Positions 1 to 5,971 of a stretch of DNA of 9,498 bases are shown one piece after another; the stretch's first letter is position 1, and each line of letters begins with the position of its first letter. The notes below the pieces were generated by a model that worked only from the letters and a program-made list of their open reading frames with translations, had not been told where the DNA came from and did no database searches. This DNA is from Pseudomonadota bacterium (GTDB lineage: Bacteria > Pseudomonadota > Alphaproteobacteria > Rhizobiales > Rhizobiaceae). The translations under genes were made by a program, and so were the position numbers. The stretch is taken from positions 1 through 9,498 of the forward strand of contig JAFAGL010000022.1 of the NCBI GenBank assembly GCA_023422735.1, given 5' to 3'.

Positions 1-60
1 CCCCCATCGCCCTTGTCGGGAACTCTGGTGCGCACCGGGGATCAGAGGAGGGCGGCGGTG

Positions 61-173
61 TCCGGATTGGTTGGGCTACGGTAGCCCGGCTTGGTGGGTA
101 GTCAGTCCCCCACAAATCCGGGCTACCGTAGCCCGGCTTGGTGGGTAGTCAGTCCCCCACAAATCCGGGCCAC
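61..173. repeat. Two-copy 47-bp palindromic tandem repeat (REP-like intergenic element)
   Basis: Positions 73-123 and 120-170 are the same sequence at a period of 47 bp, with one difference (G at 80, C at 127). Each unit opens with GGGCTAC-N-GTAGCCC, a perfect 7-bp inverted repeat around the one variable base. Each unit also folds on itself: GTAGCCCGG (81-89) pairs with CCGGGCTAC (118-126), and inside it GTGGG pairs with CCCAC. The second unit keeps the fold with one mismatch (128-136 against 165-173). CCGGATT at 62-68 looks like an inverted remnant of a further unit. The layout resembles REP/BIME or rhizobial mosaic intergenic elements. Assignment to a named family is not possible from the sequence alone. 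Confidence 0.8.
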
Positions 174-479
174 GCACCGGTCAAGCGCTGGTTTGGGACC
201 CTTCTGCTCAGTCGTTGGGACCAATCCCGGATCAGCCCACCGGTTCGCGGCAAGCGCACCGACGGACGCGAAATTGCCGCGCCGTAAAATCTAACTCCCA
301 GAAGGCGCGGCGTTTCGTGTCCGCTTCCCGAACCGTCACGGTCGGGAAGACGACAAGCCGTGCCCGAAACGCAACCCGGCGCTTCACCCGCCCGTTCTTT
401 GAAAGATCAGCAAAATTTACCGCGCAGCCACGCAGCCGCACATATTCGCGCAATCGCCAATTCCCTCAATGCCCGGCCC
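174..479. other. Gene-free intergenic stretch with nested inverted repeats
   Basis: I see no credible coding region here. The open frames are short, arginine-rich and resemble no family I know. The stretch holds three inverted repeats. GCCGCGCC (276-283) faces GGCGCGGC (304-311) across a 20-nt loop. CTTCCCG-a-ACCGT (324-336) faces ACGGT-CGGGAAG (338-349), with a single-base loop and one bulged A. GCGTTTCG (310-317) faces CGAAACGC (365-372) and encloses the second one. The first and third arms overlap, so they are alternatives. No T-run follows on either strand, so these do not look like intrinsic terminators. From 373 to 479 I see nothing of note. Confidence 0.45.
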
Positions 480-510
480 AAAAAAAACGCCGCTGCAAGG
501 CAACGGCGTT
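480..510 (-). terminator. Intrinsic terminator of rpmE
   Basis: Read on the minus strand, AACGCCGTTGC (510-500) pairs with GCAGCGGCGTT (496-486) around a 3-nt loop, with one G-U pair. An uninterrupted run of eight T follows (487-480). The structure begins 26 bases past the rpmE stop codon, so it is a textbook Rho-independent terminator for that gene. Confidence 0.9.
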
Positions 511-536
511 TCAGATCAGGCGGGAAAAGGGCCGGC

Positions 537-758
537 TTAGATGCCGAGGCCTTCGTAGCGCTTCTTGAACTTCGACAAACGACCACCGCGATCGAGCAGG
601 GTCTGCGTGCCGCCGGTCCAGGCCGGATGGGTGGTCGGATCGATGTCGAGGTTCATCGTGTCGCCTTCCGAACCCCAGGTCGACTTGGTGGTGTATTCGC
701 TGCCATCGGTCATGACGACCTTGATGGAGTGGTAATCGGGATGAATATCGGTCTTCAT
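537..758 (-). CDS. rpmE: 50S ribosomal protein L31 (bL31), zinc-independent form
   Basis: This 73-residue protein is bL31, a small component of the large ribosomal subunit near the central protuberance that contributes to the bridges between subunits. It begins MKTDIHPDYH, the characteristic bL31 N-terminus, and keeps the HPAWTGG segment near residues 44-50 and the GGRLSKFKKRY C-terminal motif. It contains no cysteine, so the CxxC zinc ribbon of classical bL31 is absent and this is a C-minus type. The ATG at 758 has AGGA 8 bases upstream (770-767). The gene stands alone on the minus strand, diverges from the ABC transporter and ends at its own terminator. The leader upstream contains a strong hairpin that may be regulatory. 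Confidence 0.96.
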   Translation of the reverse strand: MKTDIHPDYHSIKVVMTDGSEYTTKSTWGSEGDTMNLDIDPTTHPAWTGGTQTLLDRGGRLSKFKKRYEGLGI

Positions 759-850
759 GGCTCGCGTCCTGGCTCATCTGGGCTAGCCGGTGCCCGTACG
801 AAGAAGCTTCGCGTCGGCCCTGCGGCGATGTCACCCGGTCTGTAAAACTT

Positions 851-880
851 GAAGCCGCAGCGAATGACCGCTACGGCTTC
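851..880 (-). promoter_or_regulatory. Candidate leader hairpin of rpmE
   Basis: GAAGCCG-c-AGCG (851-862) faces CGCT-a-CGGCTTC (869-880) across a 6-nt loop, giving 11 base pairs and one mismatch. If rpmE is transcribed from the promoter proposed at 897-925, this hairpin lies at the 5' end of an untranslated leader of roughly 130 nt. Ribosomal protein leaders often bind their own product, and L31 leaders are known in other bacterial groups. The assignment here is inference. The spacing also allows a role in the divergent ABC transporter gene. Confidence 0.4.
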
Positions 881-896
881 CTAAAGGGTCGGCGAG

Positions 897-925
897 CCTA
901 TACATCAGGCTCCGACAGAGTACAA
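897..925 (-). promoter_or_regulatory. Candidate sigma-70-type promoter for rpmE
   Basis: On the minus strand TTGTAC (925-920) and TATAGG (902-897) are separated by 17 bases, an acceptable housekeeping -35/-10 pair. The -10 overlaps a small inverted repeat, GAGCCT (894-899) against AGGCTC (907-912). The match is moderate and untested. Confidence 0.35.
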
Positions 926-971
926 GGCCGTGCGGGGCGTTCGGCTGCAAGTCTGGGGCTGAGCAGATACG

Positions 972-2780
972 ATGAATGGAATGACAGTCAAGGAGGCGTC
1001 GAAAGGCGCGCGCCGTCGCTCACTGGCACCCTTGACCCGGCTTCTGCCCTATTTGCGTCGCTATCGCACCCTGGTTGCAGGCGCCATCCTTTCCTTGATC
1101 GTCGCGGCTGTCACCACGCTGACCTTGCCAATCGCCGTGCGCCGGATGATCGATTTCGGGTTTGACGCGTCACAAGGCGATCTGATCCAGAGCTATTTCG
1201 CCATGCTGGTGGCGATTGCCGCGATCCTGGCTGCCGCATCTGCGCTGCGCTATTATTTCGTCATCACGCTGGGCGAGCGCGTGGTTGCCGATCTGCGCCG
1301 CGACGTGTTCGCACATGTGACAACGCTGTCTTCCGCCTTTTTCGATACCGCGCGGTCCGGCGAGATCGTGGCGCGGCTGACTGCCGATGCAACGCTGATA
1401 AAATCGGTCGTCAGTTCAACCGCCTCGCAGGCCCTGCGCAATGCCATCATGGCGATCGGCGCAGTGGTCATGATGGTCGTGACCAGCCCCAAACTCTCGC
1501 TGATGGTGATCGCGGCCATTCCGGTCATCGTCCTGATTCTCGTTGGATTCGGTCGCTCGGTTCGCGCCAGATCGCGTCATGCCCAGGATATGCTGGCCGA
1601 TGCCAGCGCCTATGCGGGCGAACAGATTTCGGCAATCCGCACCCTGCAGGCTTTCACCAACGAGACCATGGTGATCGGGAAATTCACCGATGCGATCAAC
1701 CGTGCTTTCGAAGCTGCCCGGTCTTCGATCAAGGCGCGATCGGTTCTGACCTTTTTCGCGATCTTTTTCATTTTCGCATCGGTGGTCGCCGTTTTATGGG
1801 CAGGCTCGCGCGATGTTCTGACCGGCGCGATGAGTGCGGGCACCCTTGGTCAATTCCTGCTTTACGCGGTTTTGGGTGCAGGTGCGCTCGGATCCCTGTC
1901 GGAAGTCTGGGGCGATATTGCCCAGGCGGCGGGCGCGGCTGAACGGATGAGCGAGATTCTAGACGAGGTCGCACAGGTCAGCGAACCCAGCGCGCCGGTC
2001 TCCATGCCAGCGCCAGTGCATGGCTCTATCGCGTTTCGCGAGGTGTCCTTCGCTTATCCGGCCCGGCCCGACCTTCCAACCCTTTCGAACCTCTCGTTCA
2101 GCGTGGCGCCCGGCGAAACGATCGCCATCGTCGGACCATCGGGCTCGGGCAAAAGCACCATTTTTTCGCTTCTGATGCGCTTTTACGATCCGCAATCGGG
2201 GTCGATCACGATCGACGGCCTTGATCTTCGGGAGGTGAATCCGGTGGATCTGCGCGAACAAATGGCGGTGGTGCCGCAAGATGTCGCGATCTTCGCAGAC
2301 ACGGTCGGCGAAAACATCGCTTTCGGTCGCCCGGGATCAAACCAGACCGAAATTGCGTCAGCCGCGCTGGATGCCCTGGCCGCACCCTTCATCGAAAAGC
2401 TCGACCAGGGCTACAACACGCAGGTCGGTGAGCGTGGCGTCACTTTGTCGGGTGGCCAGCGCCAACGCATCGGCATAGCCCGCGCGATCCTGCGCGACGC
2501 GCCGATCCTGCTTTTAGACGAAGCCACCTCCGCTCTGGATGCTGAAAGCGAAACCCTTGTTCAGACCGCGCTGGAACGGCTGATGCAGGGCCGCACAACC
2601 TTGGTGATTGCGCATCGCCTGGCGACCATCCTGAAAGCGGATCGCATTCTGGTCCTCGATAATGGGCGCATCGTCGAGGAAGGCACCCATCAAACGCTGG
2701 TGCAGCAGAATGGCGTTTACGCCCGCTTGGCTCGCCTGCAGTTCGAGCGCGGTGCCGACGCATTCCAGGCGGCAGAATAG
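972..2780 (+). CDS. ABCB-type half-transporter (fused permease and ATPase, MsbA-related)
   Basis: This 602-residue inner-membrane exporter half carries one transmembrane domain and one ATPase domain, and presumably works as a homodimer. Six membrane helices span about residues 33-320, with a basic N-terminal tail. The nucleotide-binding domain follows, with A-loop Tyr362, Walker A GPSGSGKST (388-396), Q-loop Gln436, signature LSGGQ (492-496), Walker B ILLLDE (512-517) and H-loop His548. All catalytic motifs are intact. The protein resembles the MsbA-related family common in alphaproteobacteria (TIGR02204 type). The substrate cannot be read from sequence; lipid or a hydrophobic compound is a reasonable guess. 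The start is uncertain by three codons, because ATG at 981 is also possible and neither has a strong ribosome site. The gene diverges from rpmE and converges on the terC-family gene. Confidence 0.93.
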   Translation: MNGMTVKEASKGARRRSLAPLTRLLPYLRRYRTLVAGAILSLIVAAVTTLTLPIAVRRMIDFGFDASQGDLIQSYFAMLVAIAAILAAASALRYYFVITLGERVVADLRRDVFAHVTTLSSAFFDTARSGEIVARLTADATLIKSVVSSTASQALRNAIMAIGAVVMMVVTSPKLSLMVIAAIPVIVLILVGFGRSVRARSRHAQDMLADASAYAGEQISAIRTLQAFTNETMVIGKFTDAINRAFEAARSSIKARSVLTFFAIFFIFASVVAVLWAGSRDVLTGAMSAGTLGQFLLYAVLGAGALGSLSEVWGDIAQAAGAAERMSEILDEVAQVSEPSAPVSMPAPVHGSIAFREVSFAYPARPDLPTLSNLSFSVAPGETIAIVGPSGSGKSTIFSLLMRFYDPQSGSITIDGLDLREVNPVDLREQMAVVPQDVAIFADTVGENIAFGRPGSNQTEIASAALDALAAPFIEKLDQGYNTQVGERGVTLSGGQRQRIGIARAILRDAPILLLDEATSALDAESETLVQTALERLMQGRTTLVIAHRLATILKADRILVLDNGRIVEEGTHQTLVQQNGVYARLARLQFERGADAFQAAE

Positions 2781-2789
2781 GCCGAAGTT

Positions 2790-2817
2790 TAAAAGAAAAG
2801 GCCCGCCGAAGCGGGCC
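2790..2817 (-). terminator. Intrinsic terminator of the TerC-family gene, UUCG loop
   Basis: On the minus strand GGCCCGC (2817-2811) pairs with GCGGGCC (2806-2800) around the stable tetraloop TTCG. TTTTCTTTTA (2799-2790) follows. It starts 5 bases after the stop codon of the minus-strand gene. On the plus strand the hairpin is followed by GTTCATCAGG rather than a T-run, so it probably serves the plus-strand transporter gene less well. Confidence 0.88.
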
Positions 2818-2822
2818 GTTCA

Positions 2823-3575
2823 TCAGGTTTTGGGCACGCCCTTTTTTCGTGCCTTGCGGCGTCGAGCAACCATGTTCAACGCTTCCACCACGGCCGAAAA
2901 ACCCATCGCGGCATAAATATAGCCCTTGGGCACCTTGAAATGGAAACCTTCCGCGATCAGCGTCATGCCGATCATGAGCAGGAAGGAAAGCGCCAGCATC
3001 ACGATAGTCGGGTTGGCCTGGATGAAGCGAGCAAGCGGTTCGGCCGCTAGCAGCATCACCGTGACCGCGGAAATCACAGCAATGAACATGATGGCTATTT
3101 CATCCGTCATGCCGACCGCCGTGATGATGGAATCCACGGAGAAGACCAGATCCAGAAGCAGGATCTGGAAGATGATCCCGCCGACGGTCACTGTCACGGC
3201 ACCGCCAACCATGTCTTCCTTGTGATCGACCGGGTCGACCGTATGGTGAATTTCCTTCGTCGCCTTCCAGACAAGGAACAGTCCACCGACGATCAGGATG
3301 ATGTCTTTCCAAGAGAAATCGATATCGAAGGCGCTGAAAACAGGTTCAGTCAGCTGAACGATGATCGAGATCGTAAATAAGAGCCCCAAGCGAAGGATGA
3401 GCGCGGCGCCGATACCGAGCTGGCGGGCGAACTTCTGCTTTTCCTGCGGAAGCTTGTTGGTCAGGATCGAAATGAAGATCAGGTTATCGATGCCAAGCAC
3501 GATCTCCATCACGACCAGCGTGGCCAATGCAACCCACGCTGTCGGATCGTTGATAAAACCGAAATACTCCGCCAT
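2823..3575 (-). CDS. TerC-family integral membrane protein (putative metal-ion exporter)
   Basis: This 250-residue polytopic inner-membrane protein belongs to the TerC/Alx family, whose characterised members export manganese or protect against metal and tellurite stress. About seven hydrophobic helices are visible. The family's two membrane acidic motifs are intact: EIVLGIDNLIF (residues 24-34, Asp30) and LVFSVDSI (143-150, Asp148). A charged loop rich in His and Asp sits near residues 107-121, and the C-terminus is strongly basic. I chose the ATG at 3575 because AGGGA (3590-3586) lies 10 bases before it. An in-frame GTG at 3593 would add six residues but overlaps that ribosome site. The gene stands as its own unit, with an 88-bp gap from the phosphoesterase upstream and a strong terminator behind. 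The ion is not predictable. Confidence 0.9.
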   Translation of the reverse strand: MAEYFGFINDPTAWVALATLVVMEIVLGIDNLIFISILTNKLPQEKQKFARQLGIGAALILRLGLLFTISIIVQLTEPVFSAFDIDFSWKDIILIVGGLFLVWKATKEIHHTVDPVDHKEDMVGGAVTVTVGGIIFQILLLDLVFSVDSIITAVGMTDEIAIMFIAVISAVTVMLLAAEPLARFIQANPTIVMLALSFLLMIGMTLIAEGFHFKVPKGYIYAAMGFSAVVEALNMVARRRKARKKGVPKT

Positions 3576-3663
3576 CGCGGGCTTGTCCCTCACTCATAAA
3601 AGTGCGGAAACAGTTAGGAAGGCAGCCGGAAGTTTACAACAATCCCAGCCCGGCTTTTTCGGC

Positions 3664-4488
3664 TCAGGACCAGAAGGAAGGAGTGGTTTCTTCCAGATGC
3701 GGCCCCAAACGCAAAGGTGCGACCTTCTCAGCCAGGCCGGTGCGATCGGAGATATCGACGCCAACTCCGCATATCGTGGCAGGCCCGGATGCTGCTTCCA
3801 TGCGGCCTTTAGGCACTTTTGATAAGAAGCGGTTGAGTGGTTCTTCCTTGTCCATGCCAAGCGAGGAATCGTAATCTCCACACATTCCGGCATCTGACAT
3901 ATAGGCCGTGCCACCGCTCAAAATTTGGTGATCGCCGGTCGGCTGATGGGTATGCGTACCCACGACGAGGCTTGCGCGACCATCCACGAAATGGCCGAAG
4001 CAGACTTTCTCGCTCGTTGCTTCGGCGTGGAAATCAAACACAACCGCATCGGCCTGCTCACCGAGCGGACATGCTGCCAGTTCCCGCTCACCTGCCTGAA
4101 AAGGATCATCGAGTTCCGGGTGCATGAAAATGCGGCCCATGACATTCGAGACCATGACGCGTGCACCGTTTCTGGAAACGTAAAGCCCGGCCCCTTTGCC
4201 CGGCGTGCCTTTCGGAAAATTGGCAGGGCGAAGAAACCGTTCCTCACGACTCGCAAAACCAAGTGCTTCGCGTTGGTCCCAGACATGGTTGCCAGTGGTT
4301 ACAACATCAGCCCCGGCCTTGATGGTTTCGTGAAAAATATCTTCGGTGATTCCGAAACCGCCGGCCGCATTCTCACCATTGACGATCACGAAGTCGAGTT
4401 TGAAATCCGCGATCAGGCCAGGCAAACGGTCCCATACCGCGGTGCGACCGGTTCGACCAACCATATCGCCAAGAAATAACAATCGCAC
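3664..4488 (-). CDS. YmdB/TIGR00282-family metallophosphoesterase
   Basis: This 274-residue cytoplasmic enzyme is of the calcineurin-like fold. The Bacillus subtilis relative YmdB hydrolyses 2',3'-cyclic nucleotides and affects biofilm and RNA turnover. The metal-binding set is complete: Asp8 in LGDMVGRTGR, Glu39 and Asn40 in NGEN, Asn67 and His68 in GNH, His154 in FDFHAEATSEK, and His179 and His181 in GTHTHQPTGD. Length is typical for the family. The start is a GTG at 4488 with GGAG (4500-4497) 8 bases upstream. It follows the folate cyclo-ligase gene after 69 bp, a pairing I recall as common in alphaproteobacteria. That spacer folds into a two-stem structure whose last arm ends one base before the ribosome site, which suggests translational control. 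Confidence 0.93.
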   Translation of the reverse strand: MRLLFLGDMVGRTGRTAVWDRLPGLIADFKLDFVIVNGENAAGGFGITEDIFHETIKAGADVVTTGNHVWDQREALGFASREERFLRPANFPKGTPGKGAGLYVSRNGARVMVSNVMGRIFMHPELDDPFQAGERELAACPLGEQADAVVFDFHAEATSEKVCFGHFVDGRASLVVGTHTHQPTGDHQILSGGTAYMSDAGMCGDYDSSLGMDKEEPLNRFLSKVPKGRMEAASGPATICGVGVDISDRTGLAEKVAPLRLGPHLEETTPSFWS

Positions 4489-4501
4489 AGATTCATCTCC
4501 G

Positions 4502-4552
4502 GCACGGCTTCATCAATATCCGGCTCCAACAAAAGCCGGCTTCTTGCCGTGC
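4502..4552 (-). promoter_or_regulatory. Two-stem structured spacer abutting a ribosome-binding site
   Basis: Read on the minus strand, GCACGGC (4552-4546) pairs with GCCGTGC (4508-4502). Within it CCGGCT (4539-4534) pairs with AGCCGG (4525-4520) around an 8-nt loop. Both stems are perfect. The outer 3' arm ends one base before the GGAG ribosome site of the phosphoesterase gene. No T-run follows, so it is unlikely to be a terminator. A role in translation or transcript processing is inference. Confidence 0.5.
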
Positions 4553-4557
4553 TCCTA

Positions 4558-5130
4558 TCAGGATGGCTCGAAGACGCGCAAGCCGCTCTCGGTTAACATC
4601 TCCGCCAAAGGAACGTCGTGTGGCTCGTTCGGAACGCGTTCGACCTCCTGGCAGTCGAACGCCACCCCGATCAAACGCGGCAGGCTGCCTTTTGCGTGCA
4701 GCGCGGCGATCGCCCGGTCGTAATAGCCTGCGCCGTAGCCAAGCCGATGACCCCGCGCGTCAAAGGCAACCAGCGGCACAAGAATGATTGAAGGGTCTAG
4801 CACCTCTGCGTTCTCGGGCGGCCCTTTCGTTCCAAATCCCATGTCGATCAATTCGCCATCGGCTTGGTATTCCCGAAAGGCGATCGTCGTCTTATCCAGA
4901 ATGGCCGGCAGGCAAAGACGCGCGCCGCGTCCGGCGAGTTTCGCCATCAAGGGATGAAGATCGACTTCCGTACGCATTGGCCAGAATCCCGCAACGACCG
5001 TTCCGGTGGGCACGCCGAGATCCGTTTGCGACATCGCTTCGCTGGCCGTTTGGCGATAGGCCGCACTCAGGGCGTCGCGGCACCTGAGAACCTCGCCACG
5101 CAGGCTTTTCTTAATCTGAGCGATATCCAT
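4558..5130 (-). CDS. 5-formyltetrahydrofolate cyclo-ligase
   Basis: This enzyme of the YgfA/MTHFS family uses ATP to convert 5-formyltetrahydrofolate to 5,10-methenyltetrahydrofolate in the cytoplasm, returning a storage folate to one-carbon metabolism. The signature LGYGAGYYDRAIAAL lies about 130-145 residues into the chosen protein. The C-terminal block VAFDCQEVERVPNEPHDVPL is typical of the family, as is the LVPLVAFDARGHR strand before it. I chose the ATG at 5130, which gives 190 residues, close to the usual length and to the position of the first family-like segment, KKSLRGEVLR. In-frame ATG at 5151 and TTG at 5178 would lengthen it to 197 or 206 residues. None has a clear ribosome site, so the start is uncertain. 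A 6S RNA candidate lies immediately upstream, matching the well-known proteobacterial ssrS-ygfA linkage. Confidence 0.92.
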   Translation of the reverse strand: MDIAQIKKSLRGEVLRCRDALSAAYRQTASEAMSQTDLGVPTGTVVAGFWPMRTEVDLHPLMAKLAGRGARLCLPAILDKTTIAFREYQADGELIDMGFGTKGPPENAEVLDPSIILVPLVAFDARGHRLGYGAGYYDRAIAALHAKGSLPRLIGVAFDCQEVERVPNEPHDVPLAEMLTESGLRVFEPS

Positions 5131-5204
5131 AAAGCCAGATATATCCGGCATCGGACAATCAAGCGAGGTCCGATCCAATGGAAATCGATAACCGTGGAAG
5201 CGGC

Positions 5205-5335
5205 GAACCAGGCAACCGGTGGAGAGATCGATCCCGGGAACCTACAAAGTAGGTGGGCGCCGTGTGACCAAACCCACGGGCTCAGTCAGGGACAGCTCCC
5301 TTGAGATCAATAAGGCCCCGAGAATTAGTTACTCC
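5205..5335 (-). ncRNA. ssrS: 6S RNA candidate (RNA polymerase-binding regulator)
   Basis: In proteobacteria 6S RNA is usually encoded just upstream of the folate cyclo-ligase gene, and this gene-free stretch sits there in the same orientation. It folds as a long rod. ATTGATCTC (5311-5303) pairs with GGGATCGAT (5235-5227) using two wobbles, then GGGAGC (5300-5295) with GTTCCC (5241-5236), then GTGGG (5277-5273) with CCCAC (5257-5253). A small hairpin CCTAC-TTT-GTAGG (5253-5241) sits on the 3' side, as in the central-bubble region of known 6S RNAs. It partly overlaps other pairs, so the exact fold is open. Ends are approximate to about 20 nt. The call rests on synteny and fold, not on a covariance search. 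Confidence 0.6.
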
Positions 5336-5408
5336 TGTCGAGAGGCCCAGAACGCCAAGCACGAAGATAGTGCGACACAAGACGAAAAACCAGCGCTCTC
5401 CTGCGAGT

Positions 5409-5867
5409 TCAGTCGACTTTCGGCTGATTGCCGGTCGCGACACGATCAGGACGCAGGATCGCCCAGAAAAAGAACCCGACAAGTGCAAAGCTGCCCGCGA
5501 TCAGAACGGGGATGTGGGGGCGCAAAACCAATGTTTCCATGAGGTAGGAAACGACGAAACGCATCCCCGACGAAAGAAACATCAGAACATGCGCAACGGC
5601 CCATGCAGCCAACCCGGTAAGAAAAAACGAGCCTGCATAGGCTTGCCAGGACCGCACAGCGCGCAATTTCAGCATGCGATGGAGTGGCAGGCCAAGCAGG
5701 ATCAATCCGGAAAAACCGACCGCAGCGCCGACGCAGATGGCCGTCAGCACGAAGCTTTTGCGGTCTGTCGCGATTTCGCCCGGAGCAAATCCAAAGACCG
5801 CGATCAGGCCACCGAAAAACGCCATGGGCAGAGGGGCGATAAAAAGGGCGGAAATCATGCGCTTCAT
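5409..5867 (-). CDS. Small four-helix membrane protein of unknown function
   Basis: I do not recognise this 152-residue protein. It has four hydrophobic segments at about residues 5-28, 38-61, 74-98 and 118-138, joined by short basic loops (HRMLKLR near 63-69, LRPDR near 138-142). The tail is polar, and there are no cysteine pairs or obvious catalytic motifs. It is therefore probably an inner-membrane protein. The ATG at 5867 has GGAA 7 bases upstream, and a second in-frame ATG at 5858 is possible. It is divergent from the moxR gene across a 104-bp region with a 14-bp palindrome, and the 6S RNA candidate follows it. In many alphaproteobacteria I would expect zapA next to 6S RNA, and this protein is clearly not ZapA. 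Confidence 0.75.
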   Translation of the reverse strand: MKRMISALFIAPLPMAFFGGLIAVFGFAPGEIATDRKSFVLTAICVGAAVGFSGLILLGLPLHRMLKLRAVRSWQAYAGSFFLTGLAAWAVAHVLMFLSSGMRFVVSYLMETLVLRPHIPVLIAGSFALVGFFFWAILRPDRVATGNQPKVD

Positions 5868-5918
5868 TTTGTTTCCAACGAGGGCTCTGGGATTTTTCGC
5901 GACAGGTGCCAGACTTGT

Positions 5919-5932
5919 AAGAGATATCTCTT
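5919..5932. promoter_or_regulatory. Perfect 14-bp palindrome, candidate operator
   Basis: AAGAGATATCTCTT is a perfect palindrome in the 104-bp region between the divergent membrane-protein gene and the moxR-GNAT-coxE operon. It lies 51 bp before one start and 39 bp before the other, a typical place for a dimeric regulator. I could not place a convincing promoter around it. Identity of any regulator is unknown. Confidence 0.45.
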
Positions 5933-5971
5933 TGGGGCAATCCCTTCGGGGAAAGACTGTGTAGGATGTTG

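Noticed and set aside
73..170. Direct repeats that might suggest a CRISPR array
   Set aside because: There are only two units, directly abutting at a 47-bp period with no unique spacers, and no cas genes nearby. The units are internally palindromic, as in REP-type elements.
232..453. Minus-strand open frame of 73 codons in the leftmost gene-free region
   Set aside because: The product is arginine-rich with no recognisable domain, and the region is better explained by inverted repeats. There is no convincing ribosome site or conservation evidence.
360..845. Plus-strand open frame of 161 codons across rpmE
   Set aside because: It is antisense to the clearly recognisable L31 gene and its terminator, and its translation resembles no protein family.
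2440..2823. Minus-strand open frame of 127 codons inside the ABC transporter gene
   Set aside because: It lies antisense to the intact ATPase domain motifs and runs through the terminator; its composition is that of a shadow frame.
3624..3659. AGCCGG / CCGGCT hairpin followed by five T on the plus strand, a possible terminator
   Set aside because: The loop is 20 nt, the stem only 6 bp, and no plus-strand gene precedes it within more than 800 bp. It is likely coincidental.
5131..5178. N-terminal extension of the folate cyclo-ligase from TTG at 5178
   Set aside because: The extra 16 residues do not look like the family N-terminus and the TTG has no ribosome site. The ATG at 5151 cannot be excluded.
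5446..5940. Alternative 164-codon minus-strand frame overlapping the small membrane protein
   Set aside because: The translation is a Cys/Arg-rich mixture without structure, while the overlapping frame gives four clean hydrophobic helices with a ribosome site.
5941..5952. TCCC-TTCG-GGGA mini-hairpin in the moxR leader
   Set aside because: It is only 4 bp, even with a stable loop, with no T-run and no clear relation to the ribosome site. Too weak to call regulatory.
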